From Zygnema cylindricum (taxonomy: Eukaryota; Streptophyta; Zygnematophyceae; Zygnematales; Zygnemataceae), in assembly GCA_037447655.1 (NCBI GenBank), contig JBBHKE010001967.1:1-64000 (forward strand): a DNA stretch of 64,000 bases, given 5' to 3'. The notes below the pieces were generated by a model, which saw only the letters and a program-made list of their open reading frames with translations, searched no databases and was not told where the DNA came from. Below are positions 13,101 to 24,160 of this stretch, piece after piece (position 1 is the stretch's first letter; every line of letters starts with the position of its first letter). The position numbers were made by a program, and so were the translations under genes.

Positions 13101-14173
13101 GTGAGCGAAGAAAATAAGTGCAAGTGAACCTGATCAAGCATGCATGATTAGGGACTACGTCCTTCACATACATGTCAGAATACATAAATAACACAAAAAA
13201 TGTGAGTAAGCGAGGAAAAATAGAGAAGCGAACCTGATTCAAAGAATTTGCAGAAGCGGCAGCCATCATAGTTCCAAGAGAAGTCCAAACCAACCCAGCT
13301 GTGTCAACAGTTTCTGGACTTCCCATGACATAGCCAGCAGAGGCAGTTGTAACAACCAAAAGGCTGTAACCAGCAAGCAAAAGACAACAAAAAAGTCAAA
13401 ATACAAGCAAAGTAACATAGAGGGTAATCATACGCACGCTGTTACTGACGACACTGGCCAGTAATCAGCGAAATTGTACAGAAAAATATATGTTTTTTAC
13501 AAATCGTGCAGTTTTCTGAATGATTACTGTAATTGCTATGCCAGTACCGCCAGTTAGAGCATACTTGTAATTCCCCTGTTAGTTGACTTTTGGCATGGAG
13601 TATGCAACGTCACGGGTCATTATTTAGTGTAAATATAGTGAGTTAATAACAAATTCATATAGACAGCCTTTTTTTCAATCACCGCAATTGTTCCTCGTGA
13701 CAAGTAACATGATAGCATCCAGATCTTAATAACAACAGCCATTCACATCGATCATGAGCTAATATTCAGCTTTTGTAACTTTCTGTATCAAAAAAAAAAA
13801 GTCAATTCGTCTAAACTGGTGGATGATAAACACACCTTAAACGTACTTTTGACAATTCAAAATAACACTGCAACCGAGCCCTGGCTGCTGAAACCATGGC
13901 TGAAAATGAGGGCTCGGATACTCCTGCAAGTTCAATTCTATTTTTAATTCCATTTCCTTCTCTAGCAATGTTGGCTGCTGTAGAAGTAAATCCGTAGGAA
14001 GGAACATGTCTCGATCCTTGTGTATGTGAATATTCTCTTGGTAAGGAGTTCACAAATCCATCTTTCACAACTGAGGTTTTATCGGAAAAAATAGACCAGA
14101 GTCTAAACCTTCCCGAATGAAAGTTATCTGCAGCAAGACGGCAACCTCTTCTAGCCAAAACTATTCCTGCCAT
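8789..14173 (-). CDS. COX10: Protoheme IX farnesyltransferase (heme O synthase), mitochondrial
   Basis: Complete seven-exon gene on the minus strand: 14173-13836, 13363-13234, 12659-12522, 12130-11997, 11618-11493, 10104-10001, 9231-8789. All introns are GT-AG and all phases agree, giving 470 aa. COX10 farnesylates heme B to heme O in the inner mitochondrial membrane, the step before heme A for cytochrome c oxidase. The N-terminus (MAGIVLARRGCRLAADNF) is Arg-rich and looks like a mitochondrial presequence. The UbiA prenyltransferase core is present: NQIFETSNDSVMKRTMNRPL (Asp/Asn-rich substrate motif), YTPLKQLHPINTWVGALVGA, WQIPHFMALAWLCRKDY and YKMLSVNDATGRRTA. These alternate with several membrane helices, and the gene ends in SLIYLPLFMTAMLVHRLP plus a hydrophilic tail of about 90 aa finishing in a Pro/Phe-rich segment. 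Intron sequences hold large microsatellites close to two acceptors. Confidence 0.95.
10109..10192. repeat. A16 plus (TA)34 microsatellite at a COX10 splice acceptor
   Basis: Sixteen A residues (10109-10124) followed by 34 TA dinucleotides (10125-10192). Read on the COX10 strand this is (TA)34-T16-GCAG directly before exon 6 at 10104. It therefore occupies the polypyrimidine tract and probably the branch-point region. Confidence 0.95.
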
Positions 14174-15139
14174 TCTTTACAAAATAAAGACTTTTTTAAC
14201 CTTTTCAGACTTCCATTACACTTGCTGACTTTCTCGTTCTTTTCCTCCGTCAAGTGTGCACATGATGCGGAATGGAAGCTGAGAAACTAGAATGCCTCCT
14301 TCAACTAAGAATAATTCAAACTTAAAAGTTTTGAAGGAAGCTACTGTACAGGTAATTACAGTACTGTAATACTGGGAAGTTGGATGTCTAGACTTTTGGA
14401 AATCTGAATTCCATATTTCATGGGAGCCAATCAAAAGCGCAGGTTTCTGTGCGGAATAAGCATAACGTGTGAGTTTTCCATGTCAGCATTTAGTGCGCTA
14501 CGGCAATCAAAGTATAAAACGCACGATCTGTGGGAAACTATTTGCCTGCACTGCCCTCAATCGCGTCTGAACATTTTTGGGCAGATAAATGGTGCCAATA
14601 TTTATGGGAGACCGTTGGATTTTCTATGGGGGTGTCACTATTGGAAATGGAAAAGCGTGAAATGAAACAAATTACTTTTAGATGCCCAAAAAATGTTTAA
14701 TACATAGCAATAACAGTATAACACGGTACATCTGTAATTGTACTGTAGTCTGCGGATTCCGCACGAAATTCTCGCATGTTTTGTTCACTGCATGACGGCC
14801 ACTCCGTACGAAAGAAAAACATGCGCTGGATAGATTTGGCAAGAAATCAAACCTGCAGCGTTTGTGAGATACTGTACACTATTAAATGTGTCAATCGCAC
14901 ACAATCACATCGGTGAACTGCTCCGACCTTCAATAAGAAGGCCACAATCGATTTTGATAGTGCATTCTTGATGCGCTGGGGCTACATCCGTTGAGCTATT
15001 TTTGCCTCAGAAAACCTTTCTGCTGCATATTTCACTCGTCGCAAGCTAAGCTACGTAAATGTATTCACGAATTTCACTTCAATTTGTTTAGAGGGGATTC
15101 CGGCATGTACCCTCGTTTCGTGGTTTTGTACAGTTTGTA
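14174..15139. other. COX10 upstream region
   Basis: 5' flank and presumed promoter of COX10. It contains scattered AT-rich sequence and no recognised coding sequence. An obvious TATA box was not seen. Confidence 0.35.
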
Positions 15140-15700
15140 CTACACCGCCAATCACTATTAGCGTACAGGTTTCTTTAGCGTATAAGAATAATTACAGTGA
15201 TTTACGCTAATTAGGAATTTGAAAACTTTCAAAAAAAACATACATTCTAATTGTTTACTAATGCTAATTTGGGTCTTTCAAAAAAAAATATGTCGGTCTC
15301 AAACATGCTTACGCTAATATAGGTACTTATACAAAATCTGACAAATCGTACACAAATCGTACGTTCACACAGTCGAAATGTGGTTGTTGGACGAATATGT
15401 GCGAACGTGATATTTGACAGCCCCATTTCATCCCCTTTTTAGAGCGCATATTCTCATGCGTCCGCGGTTACTAAACTCATTAGCTATACTTTTTCACAAA
15501 AGGTACAATTTTGTACGGTCTAACACTTACAGTACATCACATTATTTAAATGGCAACGTACTTGCGTTTTTACGCCAATTGGAAAAAAACCATAAATGGC
15601 GTAAAGGAAAAAACGGAATAATTTATGCTATTTAAGAATTTGGAAAAAAAAAGAGGGACCGAATTAGCGTTCAATACGCTAATAGCGATTGGCGGTGTAG
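15140..15700. mobile_element. MITE-like element A1 with CTACACCGCC termini
   Basis: A 561-bp element bounded by inverted termini. The left end is CTACACCGCCAATCACTATT and the right end is its near-perfect complement, finishing GGCGGTGTAG. No transposase frame. The inner flanks (TTTACGCTAATT, GGAATTTG) are shared with element A2 at 54417-54673 and with a fragment ending near 26878. No convincing target duplication around this copy. Confidence 0.75.
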
Positions 15701-15759
15701 TTTTGAAGTATTCCTAAGTAATGTTACACTTCAAAATAGTGTTCTGTATTGGCAATATA

Positions 15760-16163
15760 TTAATAGCGATAATACCGATACCAATAGCTATCGGTTATCG
15801 AACAGTGATGGGTCCCGATATATCACCCCCAGACCACCAATTATAGTACTTTATAATATACTGTATTATAATTTTCACTCTATATACCATGGCATGCCAC
15901 GTGTAACAATCTGTTCCGTACTCTGTGTAACGTAATAACGGCGGTTCAGTACGATGGATTAAAACGTACGATTGTAAAGTACAAACCATACATTTATCGC
16001 CGATGGTTATCGGTGTCGCTGTTATCGCGATTAAAAACCGACCAATCTTATCGGTTTTTTATTAGCGATATCACCGGTGTCGATGTATCGTGCCAGTATA
16101 TCATCGGAAAGCCAAAAAAGAATACACATCAATTATCGACAAAACCATGTCAATACACAACAC
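15760..16163 (-). mobile_element. TATCGATA-palindrome element E3 (diverged, about 400 bp)
   Basis: Dense in short palindromes such as TATCGGT, ATCGATA and TATCGCGATA. It ends in AATACACAACAC, the terminus of the 24161-25109 and 55871-56817 elements, and reads like them in reverse orientation. It is shorter and more diverged. Noncoding. Confidence 0.6.
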
Positions 16164-18596
16164 TACTTAAAAACAAAAAAAACAAAAAATGTCAACAACG
16201 TTATTACCCCGTCATATTCATTTGTACTTATATGTGCATGTAATTAATTACACTTTTTTTTATATACATTTTTGTTCCAAATGAAGAGTGTGATTACGAG
16301 TGTCGTTTATAGTATCATGCGATAATGACCCACAAATTTAACATAAAAAACAAAGTAATTTACAACATACTACATAAACCCTAATTTTGGATGATGCCTT
16401 TCAAAACAATTTAACAAAACAACATGTTAACAAACCTAAAATGTAGTATGTCTTACGAGTGCCCCACCAAAATATAAGATTGTTATCTCATGTGGAAGAT
16501 ATTAAGGTTAACTCTTAAAGGTTCATCATTTATGCTTTTTTTTTTGCGTTTTCTTTTTTTTTTACTCTTTAATATTTTGTTGTTTTTTTGGTTTCTCGTA
16601 CCATATCACACAAATATAATCAAACGTAATTCATCGTCACCCTTTCAGAGTCGTGCCCCTACCAAGCGTTACGACCAAATTGCATTATGTTATATATTTA
16701 TTCAATTAAAAAAAAATCTCAAGCTATTCGTTGAAGTGCACAATCCTCTATAGTCTTATCAATATGATATAACAACACTTACCTATGCTTTGATTAAATC
16801 ACCGCACATGTTGAATCTGAAGGGCTTTAATGTTTGATATGGCTTTTGAGGTTGCTCAAATCATACCTATAACCAACCTATTAACATTAAGGGGTCAATA
16901 TATACGGATGTGCCTCCACCCGTTCTTATGAGGGGACTCTACTTTTGTTTACAAATAATCCACTGGTGTTTACAATAATGTGCTTACAACTTTGTGAATT
17001 TGCAAAGGAAGAGAATGTAAAATAAGGATTTTGTGTGGGATGAAGTTGTGGCTTGACGAGCAGGGCAAAGTGTTAACGATGGGAATTTTCTATATTCCCC
17101 CTAAGCTTGCATTCCAAAGGCCATCTCTCCAATATCGACTTTGACGCTGTGATTGCGGTGTCTCTATTGGCTACAAAGGTTGAGGGTTTAATCAATGTCA
17201 AACTATTTATTTTATAATCTTTCAAAAATGAAGGTATTGTAAGCGTTTAATTAGGATACTAAAAAATGATTATAAAATATTACATTTTTAATTTTAAAAA
17301 ACAATTGTTTAAAATGATTAAACCCTTGGGATCAAGCTTTTTTCCTTTTTTTTTTGCGTCTCGTGTCTTTAATTTAGAAAAGGCATCCATTTCGAAACAT
17401 ACTGTACTATTAAATGAAAATAACACCAATTTTCTCCCTAAAGTATGAAAGATAATGTAGAAAATGAAAATGTTCCCATGAAATCGTTAGTGTGCATAAA
17501 CCTTTTTTACAATAATCAATGCAATATTTTTTATTACCTAAGTGTTGTTATTCTCACCGATATAGGAATAGCAAAGTTGTGAACAAGGTACAGTAAGGTA
17601 CATTGTGAATCGGTATTAGTGTTAATAACAATTAGTCCATGTGCCTCAACACATGTACAACACGAAGTGTCAAATCACAGTAAAATCATTAGGTAGACAA
17701 ATAGTTTACTATTTCTTAATGTTAAAGTATGTGCGTTAGATGATATAAATTTAGAGCAAAAGTGCATGTGTGTGAGGTAACTTCGTCCCCATTATAAAGC
17801 GCAGTCGGGTTTTATCCATAGTAATATAAAAAGGAATCTGCGCGAACCTATTGTTACATGTTCAAACGTCAACTATGTGAACACATTATTTCGAAGTGCG
17901 ATAGACAGAGTAGTGTGGCTACATTATGGGAATGTGTATCAAAGGTAAAGATATGTTTGTTAATAGTAATCAGTATTAATGTTATGTTGGATTAACCCAT
18001 CAGACCCATAATAGTAATCGTAAAAGTTATATGTTTTCCTACACTAATGATTCATTTACACTAACAACAATTCACGGTGTTGCTTAATGTCCATCATTTC
18101 ATAATCAGATTTGATTAAAAGATTAATTAAAGTTGGCAAAAATTATATTTATAGCATAATTGTTCAAATCGCATAGTACGCACGAAACGAGCCCGCAAAT
18201 AATACATGCATTTCACATTGAATGATTTTGAAAAATCGTTAAAAGGCGTACCTGGTTATGTATTTGTACTACCCCGTACATTTTTCAAAACTTGATTTTT
18301 TCATGTGCCGCAGTTTGTACATTTTTCGTTTAATGAGTGTTTTCCAATTGTAAGTATTTAAATAGCTATTGCCCTCCATGCGTGTATCCGCTCTTCTACA
18401 TCAATTGGTTACGGACGACTGTTAGACTGTAGGGTCAGTATGAAATTAAAACAAATACCACCTTTTTGTTATAGCCATATTTTTTGTCTGCCTGAGACTA
18501 TTTGACAGCCAGTCATGGCTTTCTCTCGCTATCCCCCTAAGAGTCTACGATTGCTTAAATTTAGGCATCTAGGCATGGATGATTCTGGCGCGGTTC
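16164..18596. other. AT-rich intergenic stretch
   Basis: About 2.4 kb of AT-rich sequence with homopolymer runs. No protein motif, clear repeat family or RNA gene was seen. This is probably old decayed repeat DNA. Confidence 0.4.
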
Positions 18597-18601
18597 GTAA
18601 A

Positions 18602-19648
18602 TGTAGAAATTAATGGTACATTTTTTAGTATTTTCTAGGTCTAAATAGAATTATAGAAAGAAGCCGAGGCAGTCTACCTCTAACTTCTCTCTCCAAACTC
18701 TCAAACTTGTCGCAGTCACTGAGAAATTGGAGAGGGAGCTAGAGCCATGGCTACCTAGGCTATCCAGAGGTTTACGGGAAATTTATATAAGTTATTGGGT
18801 TTATTTTATTTTATCTAAAATATATATGCCAGCCGCAGGATTTGATCTCTGTACCTACCGGCCAGCAGACAGCAGATAGCCGATAGTCTTAGCCGTTAAG
18901 TATAGGACTATTGATATTTATTTTAACATGTATGCGTAGGATTAATCATTTAACTGTAATTTATTACGGGATACATAGATCCGGTAATGTGTAAAGTACG
19001 GATTACGGTACGGACAGAAAATCAATACCGCGCATTTATTTCTTAATTGAAACGAATGCCGCGCAAGTGTTTATTACGGCTACGATTAAATCTTGATTTA
19101 ATTGGACGGCCGGAATTAGCGCCGAGATCGCGGAAGAAGATTTCGGCGGTTTGTGGCCATCGCCACATCGGATGACACGTGGCGAAATTACATTGGATCG
19201 TGGAATCTCCGGAGATTATGGCACCGAATCCGGATATGACATGTGTCGACATTTAGGCCATGTCGTACAATGTCCGTACCTAAAGTACACCGGCAGCTGT
19301 ACTTTTGCGTACGGAACTGTATTCTGATTGGTTCCGTACATTAGTAGATAGAGTCTGTGAGTGAGATAAGACTTAGAAAAATTAGGAGATTGGACTCTCT
19401 CTCCCAGAGAGCTTCTGTACAAAAGGTCAACTTTGACCCTCCATAACTTACTGCTCAGGGGAGCAAATTCAGAGATTCTTTTTGCTATCGACTCAGGGGA
19501 GTCTTGCCTTCACAGGGGTGCAGGTGGTCATGGTTTTTGTCTGCCAGGGTGGCAGCTATTTTTGCTGAAACACAAAGGGGTCAAGATTATCCTAGAGGCT
19601 TCTTGGAAGCTGTCTACTCTGAGGACTTATGGAGGTATCAGAGTTTCA
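18602..19648 (+). mobile_element. Solo LTR of the copia family (plus orientation)
   Basis: A 1,047-bp sequence homologous to the two LTRs at 57451-58507 and 62861-63918 but in opposite orientation. It begins TGTAGAAATTAATGG and ends GAGTTTCA (TG...CA). The flanking pentanucleotides are identical: GTAAA at 18597-18601 and GTAAA at 19649-19653. That is the signature of a retrotransposon integration followed by LTR-LTR recombination. No internal retroviral-type coding sequence remains. Confidence 0.88.
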
Positions 19649-19653
19649 GTAAA

Positions 19654-20112
19654 TGCTTCGACACCAACTTCAATGGCATTTTCAGTGGCCTTTTCTGTAG
19701 TGTCAGCAACGGTGGCTTCCTTCTATAAGAGTTTTAATATCGACTTTTTCTGTACAAATTAGAAAAGGACAATCGTAGGGAAATTTATACATACCGCGCT
19801 CAAATGGAGCAACATCTTCAAAAAAAAAAAATCATACAGTTTCGGTACATGTAACGTACAATTTTTCGCACATAAAGTACTAACCGAATTTAAACGAAAA
19901 GTTTAAAACTCATGAATAATACGTAGGAATACTAAAAAATGAAAAAATCGCAGGAATTGAACGACAATGGTTTATAGTCAACGACACTTTTTAATTCAAA
20001 CTCGCGTCAACAATTCAAATGAATCATGCGAAAAGCATTAGGAAAACAACCATTATGTATTTTCGACCATGCTTGAAGTTAAATGAATAATTAATACCAA
20101 TCAAACCATTCT
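19654..20112. other. Intergenic, no feature recognised
   Basis: Flank of the solo LTR. AT-rich, with GTAC-rich patches and no coding motif. Confidence 0.35.
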
Positions 20113-20395
20113 TGCCTTGGGGTACTTTTGAATGTGCAAAAGTTACAATTATTCTTTTGTCGTTATCCTCCATAACTTAGAAAAAAACGTGAAAATTCGC
20201 AAACGTTCCAAAAAAATGAAACTACCACCGTACAAGTTGCATTACCGTGAAACTTTATATGTAATCCAGTTTGCCGTCTAGCTCATTTCGACCCAATTTC
20301 ACGTCCCTTCAACTCATCTTCAAACTTTATATAAAATCACCTCGGGAGGTAATTGCAAATATATTTACATGAGGTGAGCGAATAGGCAGGCTGAA
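20113..20395. repeat. Repeat H, copy 1 (about 280 bp)
   Basis: Begins near CCTTGGGGTACTTTTGAATG and ends near GAGGTGAGCGAATAGGCAGG. It matches the segment 22180-22424 in the same direction and 22905-23200 in reverse. All share a central AATCACCTCG-GGAGGTGATT-type palindrome and an ACCGTACA...CATGTAA block. Noncoding. Confidence 0.65.
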
Positions 20396-20629
20396 ATTCT
20401 ATGGGCTCCATTGCCACACAGAATTCGCATGTCCAAAGAAGCTAATCTAGATAGTGTCAACTCCAAGTTTATATAAACCCAAATGATTGACCTCTTCAAA
20501 ATCAAAACCCCATTACAGCTTCACCCCTGTGAAATAAGACTTCCTGTGTGCTCAGTTCCACCACAGAATGCAAAGTTTGAATATGTGTTTTGGACAATAT
20601 TCCCCACTTTGACTTTCCCACTGAATAAG

Positions 20630-21586
20630 TGCCACCCTGGCAGGCAATAACTATTACCAACTACACCCATGTGTAGCCTGGACTCCCCTCAGTCTGCAGC
20701 AAAAAGAATCACTGAAATTGCTCACCCGAGCATTAAGTTATCAATGGTAAAAGATGACCTATTTGTACAGATGCTCTCTGGGAGAGAGGCTGAAATCCAA
20801 AAATATTCTAAGTCCTAAACTACCTCTCTAAGCCTACTACAATTGCACCTATCCAATCAAAATACTGTAAGGTACAAGAAGGTACAAGTACCGTCGTACT
20901 TATTGTACGACCATAGTACGGTATGGTCGCTCCGCTGACGCGTGTCAGTTCTGGAGCCGAAGTTGCTCCCCCCACGATGTCCGTTTTCCAACCATGCATT
21001 GCCACGTGTCATCCGCCGACATCTGCTCCGCAAACCGCCAAATATCCACTCTAGTGCTTCGGCTTCTTTGTAAGCCGTCCGATCCGAAATCCACAATTTA
21101 ATCACGTCCGTTTAGATTCGACCTCGTTTCGTTTCGTAATACATGAAATGCAGTATGTAGATTGGTACCGCATTTAAATACGATTTAAAAGCGGTACGTG
21201 GAACGTTTTGTTAATGCTTAGTGGATAAGACGTACGGCTATGCAGCAGTTGCATACCCTGGTTGAAATCCGCCCAATGGCAATATTTTGATAGAAAGCCT
21301 TATGTTAAATTGTAACTAGTAAATATGTTACCGGACCACGTAAGGTCAACGCTTCAATGAGACCCAAGGGATAAGGTACACGGCTATCAGTACGGCCTAT
21401 GCAATGAGAGACCTCGGTTGAAATCCTCCTAGGTCTAATATTTTGTTCATATCTCTTTCTGACTATGGTTGCAGCCATGGCTATCTCTATCTTCCACTAA
21501 CTACGACAAGTATGGATGACTTTTTAACACCATCTAGCAAACACATAGAATAAATTTAGACCTAGAAAATACCCAATTTTAACACA
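20630..21586 (-). mobile_element. Old diverged LTR of the same copia family (minus orientation)
   Basis: Collinear with the LTR at 57451-58507: GCCACCCTGGCAG, then ACTCCCCT-AGTC-GC, GCTCTCTGGGAGAGAG, CCACGTGTCATCCG, and finally TTAGACCTAGAAAATAC near its right end. Many substitutions and small gaps mark it as much older than the solo LTR. The left boundary is uncertain and may lie near 20515. Confidence 0.65.
21218..21435 (+). repeat. Two tRNA-like (A-box/B-box-like) blocks inside the old LTR
   Basis: TTAGTGGATAAG followed about 30 bp later by GGTTGAAATCC (21219-21270), and a second similar pair with GGGATAAGG and GGTTGAAATCC (21365-21428). These resemble RNA polymerase III A and B boxes. 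Intact tRNA arms are not visible, so this is not called a tRNA gene. The same position of the other LTRs carries a related block. Confidence 0.45.
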
Positions 21587-22424
21587 GGCGATGTCGCACG
21601 TGTCAAAAGTTTTTAAACAATTTTGTGTGGAGTACAAAAACCCAATCGCACGTTTGGTACTCTTTGCTGCGTGACTTCTTTCCATGCTTTTTGATAGAGG
21701 CCATGGAGGGGTTTCGACCAACGACACCATTTCAAAAGCGAATCCGCGAAAGCCTCTCTCTCTCACTCTCCCATAACGGCTCGTCTCACACTTCACGAAA
21801 AAGGCAAGAAAGCTTTAAAATGAAAGATATATATATATATATAATATTTATTTTGGCTGTCTTTTAGCTTATTTTGGTGGCAAGTAGAGTGAGAACGGAC
21901 GAAAAAATAAAATTGGGAAACCATGGTGGAATATTTTGGAATTAGTGACGTCGACGCTATCGTAATTTGAGGGTGACTTCAAAATGTGACAAACCCTAAA
22001 CATTTACAATGTCACAAGTATCTAGACGTATATAACCGTGGCTATCTTTAATGTCATCAATTGTCGCGAGCTTTGTACTCGTTCAATCGCCACAAATTAC
22101 ACTCCACGCCTACCGTCACACCTAAAGTTACGATTCCATTTTTTACATACGAATGCTGGAGTTTTATCGGATAATCTTCGCTAAAACAAAGTAAGACACA
22201 GTTCAGCCATGCGAAAGTACCCCAGAAAAAAACGAGAAAATTCGCAGCCGTATTCAAAAAATAGAAATACCACCGAAATGTTCCGTACCTTTAAACTTTA
22301 TACGGCATGTAGTTTGTCGCCTAGCTGCGATGCAATTTGTCGTTAAGCCGACTCCGCCAAGGCCCTTTCAACATGTTAAAACTTTACATCTAATCACATC
22401 GGGAGGTGATTTGAAATAAAGTCC
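21587..22424. repeat. Flank of foldback element with repeat H copy 2
   Basis: 21587-22179 shows no recognised feature beyond a short ATATAT run at 21826-21845. 22180-22424 is a copy of repeat H: CATGCGAAAGTACCCC, AAAACGAGAAAATTCGCAG, GGGAGGTGATTTGAAATAAA. It abuts the foldback element that starts at 22425. Confidence 0.55.
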
Positions 22425-23723
22425 AATAAGGATACTTTTGCATGTAACCGAAACTTAGTCTTGTTTTTTAGCGAATATTCTCCGTACAACTTTCATAGCA
22501 ATCGGATGAAAACGCAAATAACTTGTCACTTAAAAGCATTTCGTTACAATACGATGCATGTGCACAAAAACAAGGGCTAACTTCCACTCCGCTTCAATTT
22601 GAGGCGTTTCCCAACACACTGTACAATTTTTGTGACTTCTTAATGTCCGTACGTCACATTGTGGACGTGTTGAAACCCTAATATACATTTCGCTGTCTCA
22701 TAGAAACGCGGTTTCGTTTTTCGTCTTCCCACTTGTCGAAATGTGGCCAATGTTTTCACTACACGTTATATGTGAAGATACGTGTGTTTGAGAGACGACC
22801 CTTGTACGGAAATCAGCGCACGAAAAATAGTGCACACAGGCTCGAAACGTGCAGCCGCACACGAAAAATGTAAAAATATTCAGACAAGTGCGACATCGTC
22901 TGCCTATTCACTCACCTTATTGGACTTTATTTAAAATCACCTCGCGAGGTGATTTGACGTAAAGTTCGAACATGTGCTGAAAGGACGCGAAAGTGGGTCG
23001 AAATGCGCTAGACGACAAATTGCATCACGCTAGACGACAAACTACCGTACATGTAACGTTTAAAGGTAACGCATCTTGTACGGTTGTAATTTCTAATTTT
23101 TGGTACGGCTGCGGATTTTCTCGTTTTTTTCAAGCTATGGAGGAAAACGACAAAAACTAGCTGTAACTTTAGCACATGCGAAAGTACCCTAAGGTGAGTG
23201 AATAGACAGACATTGTCGCACTTCTCTGAAGTTTTTTACAAATTTTGTGCGCGGAGTACCAAAAACGAAACACACTGCACGTTTCGAACCTGTGCGTACT
23301 GTTTTCCGTGCGCTGATTTCCGTCTCTCTCAAACACGTGTCTTCACACATATGGCGTAGGAAAAATATTGGCCACCTGTTGGCAAGTGGGAAGACGAAAA
23401 ACAAAACCGCAATTTTGTGCGACAGCAAAAAGGTATTTTAGGATTTCGACACGTCGACAATGTGGCGTACGGACCTTACAAAGTCACAAAAATTGTACAG
23501 CGTGCGGAAAAACGCCTCAAATTGAAGCGGAGTGGAAGTTTCACCTTATTTTGTGTACCACTTCAGCTGTCACATTGTTTTGTACACGTCTACGTAAGTC
23601 ATTTTTTTAAGGGACAAGTTATTTATGTTTACATCCGAATGCCCAGAAAGTTGAACGGAGAATCTTCGCTAAAAAACAAAGTAACAATACTAAGTCTTGG
23701 TTACATGCGAAAGTACCCTTATT
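22425..23723. mobile_element. Foldback element with inverted arms of about 430-470 bp
   Basis: The left arm (22425-22860) begins AATAAGGATACTTTTGCATG. The right arm (23255-23723) ends CATGCGAAAGTACCCTTATT and is its reverse complement along most of its length, including CTTCCACTCCGCTTCAATTT and TTTCGTCTTCCCACTTG. The central region (about 22900-23200) is another copy of repeat H, itself bounded by CTATTCACTCACCTTA and its complement. No transposase frame is visible. Transcription through it would give a long hairpin. Confidence 0.75.
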
Positions 23724-23877
23724 TAAAATTCTTATGACTTTCGCTCTACACTGTTTGTTTCAGTTCGCATGGGTGCACATAACGGTACAGTCGGCAGTTT
23801 TTGATAAAATTGTAAAATGCGTTACGCGGCGACTTGGAATTGGCGCCGCGACATAAGTACAGTACAGCATAGTATTG

Positions 23878-24159
23878 TACTGTATTCCGCTCAGTTGGCC
23901 GACACAGGAATCCAGAGGAAATTGTTGAGAATGAAGACATCCTGCGATGTTTGCTGATTGGTGGACATTTGGACATTCGGTTTAGTTGAGTGGGCCACCA
24001 AAGTCGTTTTGCAAAATGCGACGACTGGGAGAAATAGACCCATGAAAGCTTCGTGGAAATCCGATGGGCCTTTTATTTGCTTACACGTGTAACCTACGGG
24101 CAATATTAGAAAAAACATAAAAAACTAAAGGTGTCCATTGCACTTTAGACGTTTTTAGC
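23878..24159. repeat. Direct repeat F, copy 1
   Basis: About 282 bp (TACTGTATTCCGCTCAGTTG ... GACGTTTTTAGC) repeated almost identically at 26878-27160 in the same orientation. Element E1 starts two bases after it. Confidence 0.85.
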
Positions 24160-24160
24160 G

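Noticed and set aside
19433-19762. Open frames of 70-110 aa repeated at 19.4, 57.4 and 62.9 kb
   Set aside because: They lie inside the LTRs and are shared only because the LTRs are homologous; not a gene family.
21218-21275. Possible tRNA gene in the old LTR
   Set aside because: A- and B-box-like motifs exist but no convincing cloverleaf; described as a tRNA-like block.
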